NCBI RefSeq assembly: GCF_016086655.4
Contig: NC_052143.2
Location: 27,729,886 to 27,793,885 of the forward strand
Direction of reading: 5' to 3'
Length of the DNA: 64,000 nt
DNA from: Lepeophtheirus salmonis
Lineage: Eukaryota; Arthropoda; Copepoda; Siphonostomatoida; Caligidae
Of the stretch, positions 35,601 through 47,062 are shown one piece after another (the first letter of the stretch is position 1; each line of letters starts with the position of its first letter). The position numbers and the translations under genes are program-made. The notes under the pieces are model-generated. The model was not told the DNA's origin. It did no database searches and was given only the letters and a program-made list of their open reading frames with translations.

Positions 35601-36659
35601 GTTTATATTATTGGAAGTAAATCACTTTATATTAACAATTTTATAAAATATATAACTTGGGGCATGATTTGAATTATTTATACGTTCCAATTAATTTGTA
35701 TTCAACTTTCAATGTCCAAGATGGATAAAGGTGGTAGTATCAAAAAATAGTTTCAACTTTGAAAGATATCACCATCCTGGACTTTAAAAATATAATAATT
35801 ATCTTTTACTTTGTCTAAGAAACCATATTATACACATAAAACTCTCCAAATCCAAATACATATGTCCTCTGTCAATAGAACCCTTCGGTTATTTTGATAG
35901 TACCAATGATTTTCACAATTCTGTTTGAATTATTTGAAAAGGCTGAGAGACTGGCTAGGAAATATTAAAGATATCTCTAGGATCGCGAGTGGAAAACTGG
36001 CCTGGAGAAAATTGCCATGGAGGAAAATTGCCCATATTTTGTTCAAACTTCATGATGAATAATAACACATTATAAATTCGCTAAATATTATTTATGACAA
36101 ATGCATTCAGTCAACAAAATCATTTCATTTTTACAAAATTTTAAATTTTATATTCAATTTTAGTAGTACTTGATAAGCTGATCACAAATCTGCAATGGTT
36201 TTTTTGTATCAAATCTGGTTTTTGAAATTTTGAGTGTTTTAAGCCCTTTTATAGGTTTGGGCTAACTTTCGAGTATGAAAAAGGCAAATAATTAACATAA
36301 AAGTGATGCTTATCTTCTGTTGTATAGTTCAATATTCATCATAAAAATCCCAACGAACATCCAATGTAAAGTGAAGCTATTTACTTAATTGTTTAATCAA
36401 CCTCATATTAATTTTTTCCTAAAGAAAATCATAGTATAATTATAGGCAATTTTCCACAGATTGCCCTTTCTACTGATGGACCCTTTTCTGTCTGTAACCT
36501 TCCTAGAATAATTAAATATAGCTATATTACTGCGACTTCATCAGTAAAGACAAATATTTTTTTTTTCTTTTTGTTTTTATTATATCCGAATTGGGACTTT
36601 ATGTAAAAAAATGTGAAACGTCCATGTATAAAGTAATCACTAGCACGTGAAATATGACT
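35601..36659. other. AT-rich DNA with a possible small inverted-end element
   Basis: The blocks gaaaattgcc near 36008 and ggcaattttcc near 36444 are inverted to each other about 440 bp apart, each with a second, weaker copy next to it. This hints at a small non-autonomous element, but there is no clear target duplication. No gene supported. Confidence 0.3.
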
Positions 36660-36865
36660 AGTAATACTGAGGATTTGTTGCATATTTATTATTGTAGGTC
36701 TTTGTTGGACTCAGAGAATAATTAAGGATCGTCATCGGAGTAATTCTTACATATGTCATTGTTTATTTCCATTTCTCCATTGTCACAACTTATTGTAGCT
36801 GATCTAATGAAATGTCAGGACAGTTAAGCACCTATCCTCGATAAACTACTGCAAATTGTCTGCAT
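36660..36865 (+). repeat. MITE family A copy
   Basis: Has ctgaggatttgttgc, ttgttggactc, gatcgtcatcggagtaattc, atgtcattg, cacaacttattgtagctgat, aatgaaatgtc and the right-end block, in family order. The right terminus is diverged. Confidence 0.7.
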
Positions 36866-37880
36866 TATTATGTTGATTTTTGTTTTGTTTTTTTAAATCA
36901 CTGGTGATTTGCTTACAAGTTACGGGTAAGAAAGAGGGTTTATTAATTTCGAAAACCATATTAAAAAGTTAGTCGTAAAGAGACTGTCAAGCTTTTGGAT
37001 GTCAATTCTCTGAATGGAGGGCGAGCTATTGAAGATAAGAACCTTTTAAAAAGCAATAAATAAATTCAAATTGTTTTTTCCTGGCTCTTATCAACATCAC
37101 ATTGCAAGTGAAGTAAGCTAGTTCGTTAATCAATTTTTGGATAGATTAGCTCATTTTCTGATAATAATTTTTCCTTGACCTATCATTGAAGGATTTGGAT
37201 TAGGAATGACATAAATTTTTTAATAGTGACTGAATAAAAAGTTTCGAAAGTTATGGGTCTAATAGATCGTCGTGCTTGGAGTTCACTATTCGATGCGTCC
37301 CATATTATTAATGACAACTTTTGTTTTGTGTGTTCTCATTCCGAGGGCTTAAATTTGCCTGAAGTAGTCCTCTTTTTTTGCATTTGATATGAATCTAATA
37401 AGAGTTTTATTGTCTCAAATAAAAAATTCAGGTTTAATAGGGAAGAAAATGCTGGAATAAAATATCAAAAAACACTCATACCCAAAAAGAAGCTTGACTG
37501 TCAAAAAAAAAAAAAAAAAAAAATGTGGATAGTACATTAAATAAATGGTACTGAATGTTCATATAAATTAACATTTTTGTTTCTTTATAGATCTTATAAA
37601 TACCAACGACCAAAACCTCACTGGTACTCATCGTATTTCATGAGCAAAAGCTCTAGTTTTTACTTTATACTTCGATATTCCCTTTGCAAGAATTGAATAA
37701 TAATATTAACAGCTCTGAAAAATAAAAAAACTCTTTTTCAATTGTTAACTAGAAAAAGCTGTTCCCATTTTCTAATACAGAAGGTACCTCTTATTCAAAC
37801 TAGACATTCCTAAAAAGTATGAGTGTTAGTCCAATGAGGAAGTTTCAATCTTCAAAGGATGATTGACCTCTGTAATTTCG
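36866..37880. other. AT-rich intergenic DNA with an A20 run
   Basis: A homopolymer of about 20 A lies near 37503-37523. No gene or bounded repeat was supported. Confidence 0.4.
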
Positions 37881-37883
37881 TAA

Positions 37884-38111
37884 ATGTTCATAATAATGCT
37901 CTATAAGTTAAGAGCTATTCCCTGGCTCGCTGGGAAGTCAATTGAAGAAGAAGAGTCCTGGCTCAATAATTTATTTCATAGGATATATTTACCCTCAATC
38001 CAATCACTTAAATCTCTTGTAGAGGAGGGTTATCTCTGCTATCAAGAATACTGCTCAAATTTATCAGCAATTCTAAAAGACCTTTCAAAACATCCAGATA
38101 CTAAGTGCTGA
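37884..38111 (+). pseudogene. Unassigned open frame, acidic and hydrophobic
   Basis: Seventy-five codons, with IPWLAGKSIEEEESWLNNLF and LSAILKDLSKHPD. Amino-acid use looks protein-like, unlike the Lys/Phe/Asn chance frames nearby. I do not recognise a family. Together with frames at 38430-38690 and 38837-39322, all on the plus strand, it may be part of one decayed gene or element. Confidence 0.3.
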
Positions 38112-38429
38112 GCTACTATTTCTTTATACCCGGTCTAAAATTGAGTTATACTGTGAACAAATTTTATAAATGATCACTAAACGGAATTACGTCCATCTTT
38201 AGCGGCATTACATATAGTTATTTGGATTGGAACACCGTCATTTTCACCCACCTCCACCAATGATGTGGGTGCAACAGAACTGTAAAAAGTAGTTTTATTT
38301 TAAAAAACTTCGTGGAAACAAGAAAAGAATTATTTTCTTTCACAATTTGAGAACGACTCAATATTCAACTGTGGGAAATTTTTTATCCACTTAAGAAAGA
38401 CGCAGACAATCACATAATACCCATTCCAT

Positions 38430-38700
38430 GGCATTTGAAAATGTGTTTTTTGCATTGTATTATAACGAGGAAGCTGACAAAATAAATATTAGGCTTACCC
38501 ATATCGGGGAAGAAGAAAATAATGGGTTCAATTTCTAAATTCAAAGATGGAAAGCGATTGACATCGCAATTTCAAATATCTTCAGGATGTACATTGCTCC
38601 AAGGAAGAACTGTAGATTTTTTAAAAACACAGTTATTCATCCTTTTGCGAACTGCCCTTCACTCCGTATACTAAAAAAACTATATTGTTTAACATAGGTG
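38430..38700 (+). pseudogene. Unassigned coding-like fragment
   Basis: A frame reads MAFENVFFALYYNEEADKIN, then LTHIGEEENNGFNF and a stop, then IQRWKAIDIAISNIF and FKNTVIHPFANCPSLR. It looks like decayed protein sequence with one or two stops. No family was recognised. Confidence 0.3.
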
Positions 38701-38836
38701 GAAAGAGTAATAAATTAGTTACTCTTATGCTTTTATTCTGGCTTACTTCAAATATTCCAAACGCTCCAACAAAAACTCGAGCCATAGAGTTAGCTCTCTC
38801 GATCAGTAGAAGTAGGATAGCAGAGAAGCTGAAAAA

Positions 38837-39322
38837 ATGAAGAAGATAAAGCTAGAAGAGATAGAAACAAAAAGAGAGAAGAAGAAAAGAGATAGAAACA
38901 AAGAGACAGAGAAAGAAAAAGTATTTCCTCAGAAGACACCCTTGAATGTCCTTTTTTTGGAATTCCTCACTCACTACGGGTATGCTATGAGTCACCTTAT
39001 GTCCATGAAGTTTGAAAATATTTATTTATACAGTTTGAGACATGAGGCAAATTTAAAAGAAAAATTGTACGACTCTTCCTCCGCTACCAATATTTTCAAT
39101 TCTGCCCTGTATCAAAGAATAATTGGCGACGAAAATGTTTTTCCAATTCAAGATCAGGAATGCAAATCGGGGCACAAGTTCCAGGACTTATTCACCAAGA
39201 TTTCGAGCAAAATTTTCAATGTTAACAAAGGAGGAAGAGGATGCCCTTGCTTAAAGAAGGGAACACTGTTGGTCATTTCTAATCATTTGGCATATAATTG
39301 TCTTGAAAATAAAAATAAATGA
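38837..39322 (+). CDS. Unassigned 161-residue open frame, possibly part of a decayed gene
   Basis: After GPCR-53740 this is the longest uninterrupted frame in the window. Residues 1-32 are almost wholly charged (Lys/Glu/Arg with RDRNKETEKEK), likely a helical linker. The rest is mixed, globular-looking sequence with FLEFLTHYGYAMSHLMSMKF, a histidine and aromatic-rich part, and a C-terminal CPCLKKG pair of cysteines with earlier Cys/His (QECKSGHKF). No signal peptide or membrane segment. Coding-like frames continue on the same strand before (38430) and after it (39345-39460, EEGVNSVWFREERTMENNY), with stops between them, which argues for a pseudogene or a decayed element. I do not recognise the family. 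Confidence 0.35.
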   Translation: MKKIKLEEIETKREKKKRDRNKETEKEKVFPQKTPLNVLFLEFLTHYGYAMSHLMSMKFENIYLYSLRHEANLKEKLYDSSSATNIFNSALYQRIIGDENVFPIQDQECKSGHKFQDLFTKISSKIFNVNKGGRGCPCLKKGTLLVISNHLAYNCLENKNK

Positions 39323-39344
39323 GCATAGATAGAAGGATGTAAAA

Positions 39345-40366
39345 CCATTAACAACTATCTTCAGGAAGAAGGCGTTAATTCAGTCTGGTTCAGAGAAGAA
39401 AGAACAATGGAGAACAATTACATTACGGATTTTTTAGTAGAAAATAGACACTCAGTGTGACACAGGGAGTAAGAAATCATATCAAGAGAACTCACATGCA
39501 CAATATTCATTTTGACTTGATTGACCATGTTAAAGGAAGAATATATGTCATCCTCATCTCAGATGTATGAACCTTCATTATTAAATATCGCACCAATTCC
39601 ATTGTCATCAGAACCCACTCTCTTCTTCCAAACAATTTGAGTACAGAAGTTACATATTAGAGTGAGAAAGCTTTGATAGTTGCTCAATCTCATTTTTAAT
39701 CTTCTTTTGTCGAATAAGTGGCACAACATTCCTTTTATATTCTTTTAAAGCTGAGGACATTTTGTCGATATGGAAACCGTTTACAATATTTTAACAAGAC
39801 AAGTTTTATAATTTACTACTTTCTCTTCATTAGGCTTCATTTTATACTCTCATCATAGGATATAGCTATTCACAAGGTCAGAGCCAGAATTTCTTATAAA
39901 TTTCTAGGTGATATCAATATTGTTTGTGTGGTGGGAAAAGCTAAATTGGTCAATCTAATCAATTGTGTAAAGTATTTAATATGTTAAGATAAAGTCACTA
40001 TTGGTGAAACTGTAACATCCTCTAGAGCTTTGACTTTTATTAAGGACATTTTTTTTTGTTACAGAAATTAGAAGTGGATAAGGATCAGATAAACTAAGCT
40101 ATTCGAAACTTAAGTGTTTACAGTATATTTGTAAGAGAAGAATACCCGATCTAGAATATTATCCCAAGAATGAGATGCTTCATTTATTTTTTGTTCAAGA
40201 CACAGATCTTGAAAGATTTCAATATACATCGTACATAAAGGGAAAACAAATACGAACGATACCAATAATATTGTGTCGGTACAAGTTACAAAATTTAAGA
40301 AGTGTCTGCAAGATTTTTGATTTGCGGGTGGGGACTCAAGATTTCAATCATTGTAGCTTGTTTTGA
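39345..40366 (+). pseudogene. Further coding-like remnants after the 161-codon frame
   Basis: Short plus-strand frames read NNYLQEEGVNSVWFREER (to 39460), HMHNIHFDLIDHVKGRIYVI (to about 39570), AIHKVRARISYKFLGDINIV (39860-39930) and LFFVQDTDLERFQYTSYIKG (40175-40366). They lie in different frames with stops between. The common strand and order suggest one decayed coding unit, family unknown. Confidence 0.25.
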
Positions 40367-40369
40367 GTT

Positions 40370-41759
40370 GATCGTTTATTATTAAATACATTATTTTTTA
40401 CTGCTTCAACTATTGATTGATCCTTTTATGTTGATGTATTAAAGTTATTTACGATTTAGAGAATTAGAAACCAAAACTTGCAGTACCATTACTAAATAGG
40501 AAAAACGTGATTTTTTTATGGAATCAAGAGAAAACAACTCAAAAGCAATTTGGGATATGTTGGAATACTATATTAAGATTTTTTTTTCTCCCCTATTAAT
40601 TTATCACAAGTTAACTATTGTATAAAAACATATTTTTATAAATGTGACAGTTCATTCATCAGTCAGTTCAGAGAAATAGTGCCTCACAGATGGTGCCAAT
40701 CGGAATCTTTTAGTCTAATTAAAAGTCCATAACTGTACACTCAAAATGTAAAATATAAGTGACCCGCATTCCTGACTATTAATAACTTAGCTAGACACAG
40801 AGAGGAGATTGCACAAATGTGGTCTTTTTTGCTGTATATCCGACATTTTTACACTTATGGACAAGAGATAAAAACCAAAATTATTTATTTTTATTTTAGC
40901 CCCCTTTTGGCTACGTAATGAAACCGTTCAATTAAAGGTAAGGAGATAAAATTGTAATTAAATTATACTTTAAGTTTTAAGTCCCCACTCTGTACTCATA
41001 TGCACATATATTTTCACAGTTTAAAAAAGAATATTTTTGTAAATTGGATTATTATACAAATAAACAAGGTTCGATAAAAAAAACTCGTTATTTTCTCATC
41101 TTGATTATAATTTCGACTTGATTCTCAATTATTTTTTTCTTATGTTGGTACACATGTATATAACTTTAGTACTTTGTTGCCTTTTTTATGGACAGAAAGG
41201 GTTACGGTTAAGTTCAAAGAGAGTAGGGTGTAGCTAAGCTCTAAGGTACTCAATACTTATGTTACAGCGAATTTGCTCAGATGAGGGTTGATAACTCCAA
41301 AGTAGGGTATACTTAACAACATTAAGATATTAAATACTGAGGTTAAGTTAAAACAGAGTAGAGTATAGCTCAAGGTACCCTACAATTAATTTTTTTTATA
41401 GAAAAATCGATTGTATAACCAATGAGTGAAGTGACATGTCTTCTGAAGGAGTAAATTTTACATTATAAAGAGGATAAAAAGTAAAGTGTGGCAGGGTAAA
41501 GACAACAAGGTTCTTCGAATATCGCAGATTTTGATGAAATTGACATTCCTGGGGGTGGCGGGGTCATGGGGATCTGAACTTAACTTTCGGTGTGCTTTGC
41601 GATTTTTACTATTGAAAAAGAAACAGAAAGAAAAATCCAATCAGGAAAAAATTCTCTAAAACTTTAGAGAATTTGTTTATTTTTCTAAATTTAACATTAT
41701 GTAATAACATCACTAATTAAGAAGAAAAAACAACCTGTTTAAAAATAATTTATAATCGA
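40370..41759. other. AT-rich DNA with a short local direct repeat
   Basis: The segment 41208-41260 (ggttaagttcaaagagagtagggtgtagctaagctc in outline) recurs imperfectly at 41341-41390 (ggttaagttaaaacagagtagagtatagctc in outline), about 132 bp apart. No gene supported. Confidence 0.4.
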
Positions 41760-42379
41760 ATGAGAATTGAATTTGGAATTGGAATGTTATTATGCATCTT
41801 CGACATTATCAAGCAAGATCTCAGCATTAAGAATAATAAGTTTACTGTATTAGTTACTCATAGTTTTTATTTGATGAGTGTAGTATATATATTTTTTTGT
41901 TTTCTCGAACTAAGTGTATACTCTTCACTAATTTCTTTTAGTTTTAACGTATTTTATTTTTCATCCAATATTTTACGGGGTCATATAATAAATTTAAAAA
42001 AATAATTTACCACTAATATTTTCGTAATGATCGAAATCAAGGAGTAGCTATTGTAAATTTCCAAAAAAAGAGAATTTTAGGAAATAGAACGACTTCCCAA
42101 AAATGAGTTTGTAAGATTTTGAAACGGTTTAAGGAGAACTCTAGGACAAAAGAAATAAAAAAGAAGACAAAGAAGAAGTCCAGAAACGATAAAAGCTTTC
42201 CAGATGATTATTTTCTGAAATTCAAAAAAAATTATGAAAATATGGCTAAAAAAATAAATATGTCTCAAGATTCCATGTTCGACATTATCAAGCAAGATCT
42301 CAGTATTAAGAATAATAATTGTACTATATTAGTTACTCATAGTGAGAAAAAAAGAAACTTATTAGCCAAGAAAAAATAG
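41760..42379 (+). pseudogene. Duplicated mariner transposase N-terminal region
   Basis: The open frame 42119-42379 reads KRFKENSRTKEIKKKTKKK, SFPDDYFLKFKKNYENMAKK, MSQDSMFDIIKQDLSIKNN. This fits the second helix-turn-helix of mariner transposases (SMRKMAKEMNVSxxTMxRIIKxDLGIK) preceded by a basic linker. A shorter frame at 41760-42005 carries the same FDIIKQDLSIKNN sequence; the DNA around it (41806-41862 and 42280-42336) is nearly identical. No catalytic region follows. The copy is a fragment, partly duplicated 475 bp apart. Confidence 0.5.
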
Positions 42380-43234
42380 TTTATGTTTAAAGAAACAAAA
42401 TAAAATTTACAAAAATCTGAATGGCTAAAAATATGTTAAATCATTTCAAAAATGATATTTTCAAACACTACAAAATTGTAATCCTCTTCATATTTTGCTT
42501 ACAAAAGAGAACATTTAACTAAGTTTTGTCTTTATTTGAAGACACATCTTAAAGGCTATCAACCTCATGAAAACACTTTTACCAAGCAAATACCTATATA
42601 TTGCATTGCATTAATTAACAAGAGTTTAATAAAAACAAAATACTTTTAAAAAGTTGTTTGTGCAATTTTTTATTATATAAACATAATTTAGTTAATTAGT
42701 TTTTATTCCTTACTTATACTTCTGTTTAATTAACGAAATTTATATAATTTAGGAGTCTTGTGATAAAGAACAATGGTTTTGAAATCTTCAATCCATGCAA
42801 TTTCTATTATAGATCAACCCTTACATTTATAACTTTTACATTCACAAAAAAAATATGTAAATTAAATTTCTTAAATAGTTATTAAGATTTTATTGTTGTA
42901 CAAGAAACACAAGCAAAATATAATTCATAATTGTCATAATACGTGAGTACAAAATCCATTATATAAGACTTGAATTTTTGAATTTATATCTACAGATTTA
43001 ATTATATGAATTTAAAATTAACGCCTAAAATAGAGCAAAAAAGATGTTAAAAAAAAGAACATATGACCCCGATTGCACCAACTTGACTTAATTTTGGGTC
43101 AGCTTAAACGCAATGATATTATAATTCTATTTATGCAAGTTTAGTTGGTGTAATTAAGCCGCTATCAGTTATGGGTAAAACTCATGTTCCTCCGTTATAT
43201 TATTAAATAAAAAAATAATAATAATTTGGAAATC
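42380..43234. other. AT-rich intergenic DNA
   Basis: Nothing recognisable. Confidence 0.45.
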
Positions 43235-43420
43235 CTGACAGTTTGAAATTTTTTTTGAGAGGAAAACAGTTAATCCGTCATGTCGTTGAATTACATCAGC
43301 TTTAAGCAGCCGTGAGATGAAGGAAATAAACACAAATCTGACACCTTATATAGAAAAAACATATTAGTTGGAATTACTCCGATGTCCATCCTCAATTCTA
43401 CTCTGTGTCCAACTAAGACT
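43235..43420 (-). repeat. MITE family A copy
   Basis: Reads atcctgacagtttgaa at its left, then tcatgtcgttgaattacatcagc, and ggaattactccgatgtccatcc at its right, the family order in reverse. The right terminus has decayed. Confidence 0.6.
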
Positions 43421-44570
43421 TGTGACAAAACAATTAATATCTGAAATAAATGATAAGAACAAAAAAAAGTTATAAATAACTTCTATTAAAATAAAAACTA
43501 AGGAGTAAAAAATTGAATAGTGGCGATTATAATGATGATTTATTTCATAAGAAATATTGATAATGTTAATCAACTTTTTTTTTTTTAAATTCGCTTGATT
43601 AATTGCATTGCACAATATTATTATTAATATTGAATAAATTAACTACAATCTAATCTTATTTCAAATAATAAACCTATCAATGAATTAAAAACATAAGAAT
43701 ATCCCAAATTGTATCTCTCCCGTACGCCTTCTCATCCTTTAAGTTACTCCAATATATGAATCATGGTTAAATCTTCCTCCGGGTTTTAAATATAGTTATG
43801 TATTGAATGGCTAGTCTCTCCATGTCCAAGCCGCTTTAACACAGATATCATTTTAACATTTCGTGGTCAACCACAATCTAAGTTTTGTGGGTAACTTAAC
43901 AGGTCACTAGACGTCCAAATTGAATTCCACCCGATCGTTCAAGTCTTTTCCATTGAACAATTTCATTTAAATTCAATATTTATTTAAATAACAAAAATAC
44001 TTTTCTCAGGCTTACTTTAAAGAAAATTTGTTGGGTCGTCGACCTTTAGGACGATGGCTATTGACACAAGATGTGTCAAATCTTTCCATAGACGTCAATT
44101 ATTTGTATCCATGATCAGCCAAAGGGTGTACAAATAGTCTTCATCTATAGTACGGAGCTCTACTTCTTGTCCCTTTAGTCTAAGACGGAGATGCCAATCT
44201 GAGAACTTTTTTTCCCCTGCTTTTGATGACATTGAAAGAAGTCATACCGTCGCATTAGGAGGGAAATTGCTTAGAGAAATTTTTTATATATTTCATAAAA
44301 ATATCTTCCGATGCCCATTATTGGAGTGTCTGGAGTTGTTGTGAATGATATTATACTTTGTAATTTTAAATCTAAATAACTTTTTTTTCTATGTGTTATT
44401 ATAATTTCAAAAAATTGCCAAAAACTTCATAACACCTTATTTTGAAAACTCTAAATAATACACAAAAAAAATCAAATTTTAAATCAACGCAAAAAAATAT
44501 ATTTAGAAAAATACTGAAATATTCGTGATAAGAAAAAAAAAAGTTTAATTTTGCTGACCTGTGTAATTAA
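43421..44570 (-). pseudogene. Intergenic stretch with an unassigned 45-codon minus-strand frame
   Basis: At 44240-44103 the minus strand reads MSSKAGEKKFSDWHLRLRLK, then VELRTIDEDYLYTLWLIMD to a stop. The composition looks protein-like. Further fragments follow in the same direction (LWKDLTHLVSIAIVLKVDDP; VKMISVLKRLGHG near 43830) with stops between. The region 43660-44280 is less AT-rich than its surroundings. It is probably a decayed gene or element, family not recognised. Confidence 0.25.
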
Positions 44571-44639
44571 TATAGAATCACAGAAACTCAGATTAGAATT
44601 GAAGACTGACATCAGAGTAAATCAATTATATGTAAGGGT

Positions 44640-46958
44640 GGAGTTTATTTTTAAAATTTGAGAAATGTGTAGCTGCGAGGGCTGTAAATTTTTCCTTTTA
44701 GACTTAAGACATCGAATACGAGTTTTTAAAAGTTTTATAAAATATTTAAAGGTAGCTGAATAGCTCCAAAGTATTGAAATTTTATGATTTTTTTAAAAAA
44801 TGATTATTTTTACCTAAATATCATCTGAAAACTTCGTGGTAGAACAAACCTAATAATTAAATAAATTTAGCAATTAAATTTGCTATTGGAAGTATCTTAC
44901 AGTTTTTTCACTAACGTTTTGTGGTAATTGGTTAAAAAGAGCAAAGACTACCATAACTTCCATTTTTTGTTGTATGTCCATCTGATGCTTGTTAAAAGAA
45001 ATTATATTTATATTAGCAACTTATGTGGCCCAAATTCTTAGCAATTGTTAATTTATTACTCGAAATAGAAAAATCAGGTTAAGTCCCTTGACCTTTTTTC
45101 GACGTTTTATTGACCTTTTTCCAATAAAAAGACTCTATAAGGTAAATTTATTTAATAATTCGTAATTGATTATTAAGAAATATGTATACATAATTTATGA
45201 ACACTGCTATTTAGTTCAAATTTTCATAAAGAAAAATACGTGATCAAATTCAAGGCATGTGCTTTGACACAAAAAATTCCAATACAGGTAGTTACTGCTA
45301 GAACATGTGTTCTTCTTCTTCAAAAAAAAAAACCTTTACCATATCGTCTGTAGACACCATATTATCGAATTAATAATAAGCACAGCATTCCAGTCATGTT
45401 TTGGATCTACATCTTATCCTAATGTTCAAAGGTTTTAAAAACTAAGAAAAATGGTCATCCATTAATATATATATATATATATGTATGAATGATACTACAA
45501 TTGAAGATCGTGAAATAGCTAGTCTTGTGGAATATGTGGACAAGAGGCCCTTTATTATGCGAAGAAATATATGGAAACAAATCTTCCTTGACACAACTAT
45601 CAATAATTCTTTACCCTGATAATTATACTCCTTGGTGATGTGCATCCACGAGGTGTAAAATTTATATCTGCTGGTTTCTATACACTATGCCCGATGTCTA
45701 TCAAAAGTTTTATACTTCCTAAAAATTTGGATGTTTTGATCACAATTCAAATTGACAGACAAAGAGGAGTGAGGATTGCACAATATTTGTGTGTTTATAG
45801 TGAAGTGTATCTCTGAGCCTGGATTTCTGCTCCTCAATCCTTAAGTTAACCTAATAATGACTTGAATTTACTAAATCCCTGCATAAATATTCCTGCATTA
45901 ATTCAGACATATCAAATCTCAACATCAAAAAAGTTATTAAAGAACTTATGGTAATTGTCCGAGGAACTTGTTGGATTTGACAGTGAATTAAGTTCAGAAT
46001 CAAGAAGAAGTATAATAAACTCCCTACAAAATTTGAGTAGTGAAACTCGAGCAAGGCCATTCTTTACTCTCAAATGAATTAAAATATAAAAACTTTGAAA
46101 GATTTCGTTACAAAAAAGTCAAAGAAACTGTTTCAAAGTCAGCACTTCCAATAATTTTTTTTGAGACGATCCTGACTTATGGAATGATCGAGATGACTAA
46201 CGACAAGTTTACTCATTCACTTAAAAATTAGTTATGATCCTGCTGATTGTGGAGTCAGTCTCATTAAAGAATATCGTGGTTTATTAACTAATGAATCGCA
46301 GCTCCAATTCTTCCTCCAAGTGGTCGAAGATCATGGAAGCTTATATACACGTGATTTAAGCGATAATAATCTATTAAAATTTTAAGTTAAAACCTATGTG
46401 TTATATAGAAATTACTAGAACCTTATGACGGTATATTTAGGTTATAAAGTGTTTTTTATCGAAAAAAAGTCAAAAAAGGTCATTTTTTTTTTGTAATTTA
46501 ACTATTTGTGTCTAATTTAAGTAGTAAATTGACCGTAGCTAATGATTTTGGAAAAATAAATTGTAAATATGGATATTTCTGTTAGAGTAGATAGACATAT
46601 AGCAAAAAATGGAAGTAATGGGAATCTTGCGCTTACTAACCAATTACAAACAAACATTAGCAAAAAAATTATTAAATATTTTTATGTTTAACTAAGTTTC
46701 TTGTTTTATAAAGTTTGTTGCAACATTAAAATGTTTAGTAGATATTCAGGTCAAAACACTTATTTTTTTAAATCGTAAAATTTTAAAACATTGGACCTGT
46801 TGAGCTACCTTTAAATATTTTTCAAACCCGTTCAAACTTTATATACGATGTCTTTCGCCTAAAAGAAAAAAAATGCGACCTTAGCTACTTAACATTTCGT
46901 AAATTTAAAAAATAAGGTACACCATAGTTTATTTGCTATATATGAAGTGGATTTGTTT
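44640..46958. mobile_element. 2.3-kb element with ~500-bp inverted arms (long-TIR family B)
   Basis: The left arm (44640-45145) matches the reverse complement of the right arm (46435-46958) over its whole length with moderate identity. Blocks in order include ttattttt, then agacatcg, then atatttaaaggtagct, then ttggtt, then acttccattttttg, then tgacctttttt. Between the arms lie plus-strand coding-like fragments. The outer ends read gggtgg and caccat and the host MITE is interrupted at this point. The short relative at 1690-2832 shares the arms. Superfamily is unclear: no DDE motif was recognised. Arms of this length occur in Mutator-like and foldback elements. Confidence 0.7.
45483..46385 (+). 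pseudogene. Unfamiliar coding remnants between the long inverted arms
   Basis: From 45484 a frame reads MNDTTIEDREIASLVEYVDK, then RPFIMRRNIWKQIFLDTTIN to a stop. A second frame (45617-45818) reads ILLGDVHPRGVKFISAGFYT, then PKNLDVLITIQIDRQRGVRI and CVYSEVYL. Then FDSELSSESRRSIINSLQNL (near 45970-46035), YKNFERFRYKKVKETVSKSA (46040-46231) and DCGVSLIKEYRGLLTNESQL (46235-46385). All are on the plus strand and protein-like, separated by stops or frameshifts, as for one old gene of about 280-300 codons. I could not match it to a transposase or any other family. Confidence 0.45.
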
Positions 46959-47062
46959 TTATTTCCTTCATCTCATAGCTGCTTGCAGCTAATTAATTTG
47001 AGCGTCATAACAGCTAAGCTGCTCTAATTCCAAACATTCTTCCAATTATTGAGGTGACCTTG

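Larger units (their letters stand above)
44575..47062 (+). repeat. MITE family A copy split by a 2.3-kb insertion
   Basis: The left half (44575-44632) has agaattgaagactgacatc and agagtaaatc, then stops. The right half resumes at 46962-47062 with tttgctatatatgaag, catagctgcttgcagct, gcgtcataacagctaagctg and a block like aacattcttccaattattgagg. Joined, they follow the family order exactly, as in the unbroken copy at 61138. The intervening DNA is the long-TIR element. Confidence 0.7.

Noticed and set aside
36008..36455. Possible MITE with gaaaattgcc/ggcaattttc ends
   Set aside because: The inverted match is only about 10-12 bp with no clear target duplication or second copy, so it was not called as an element.
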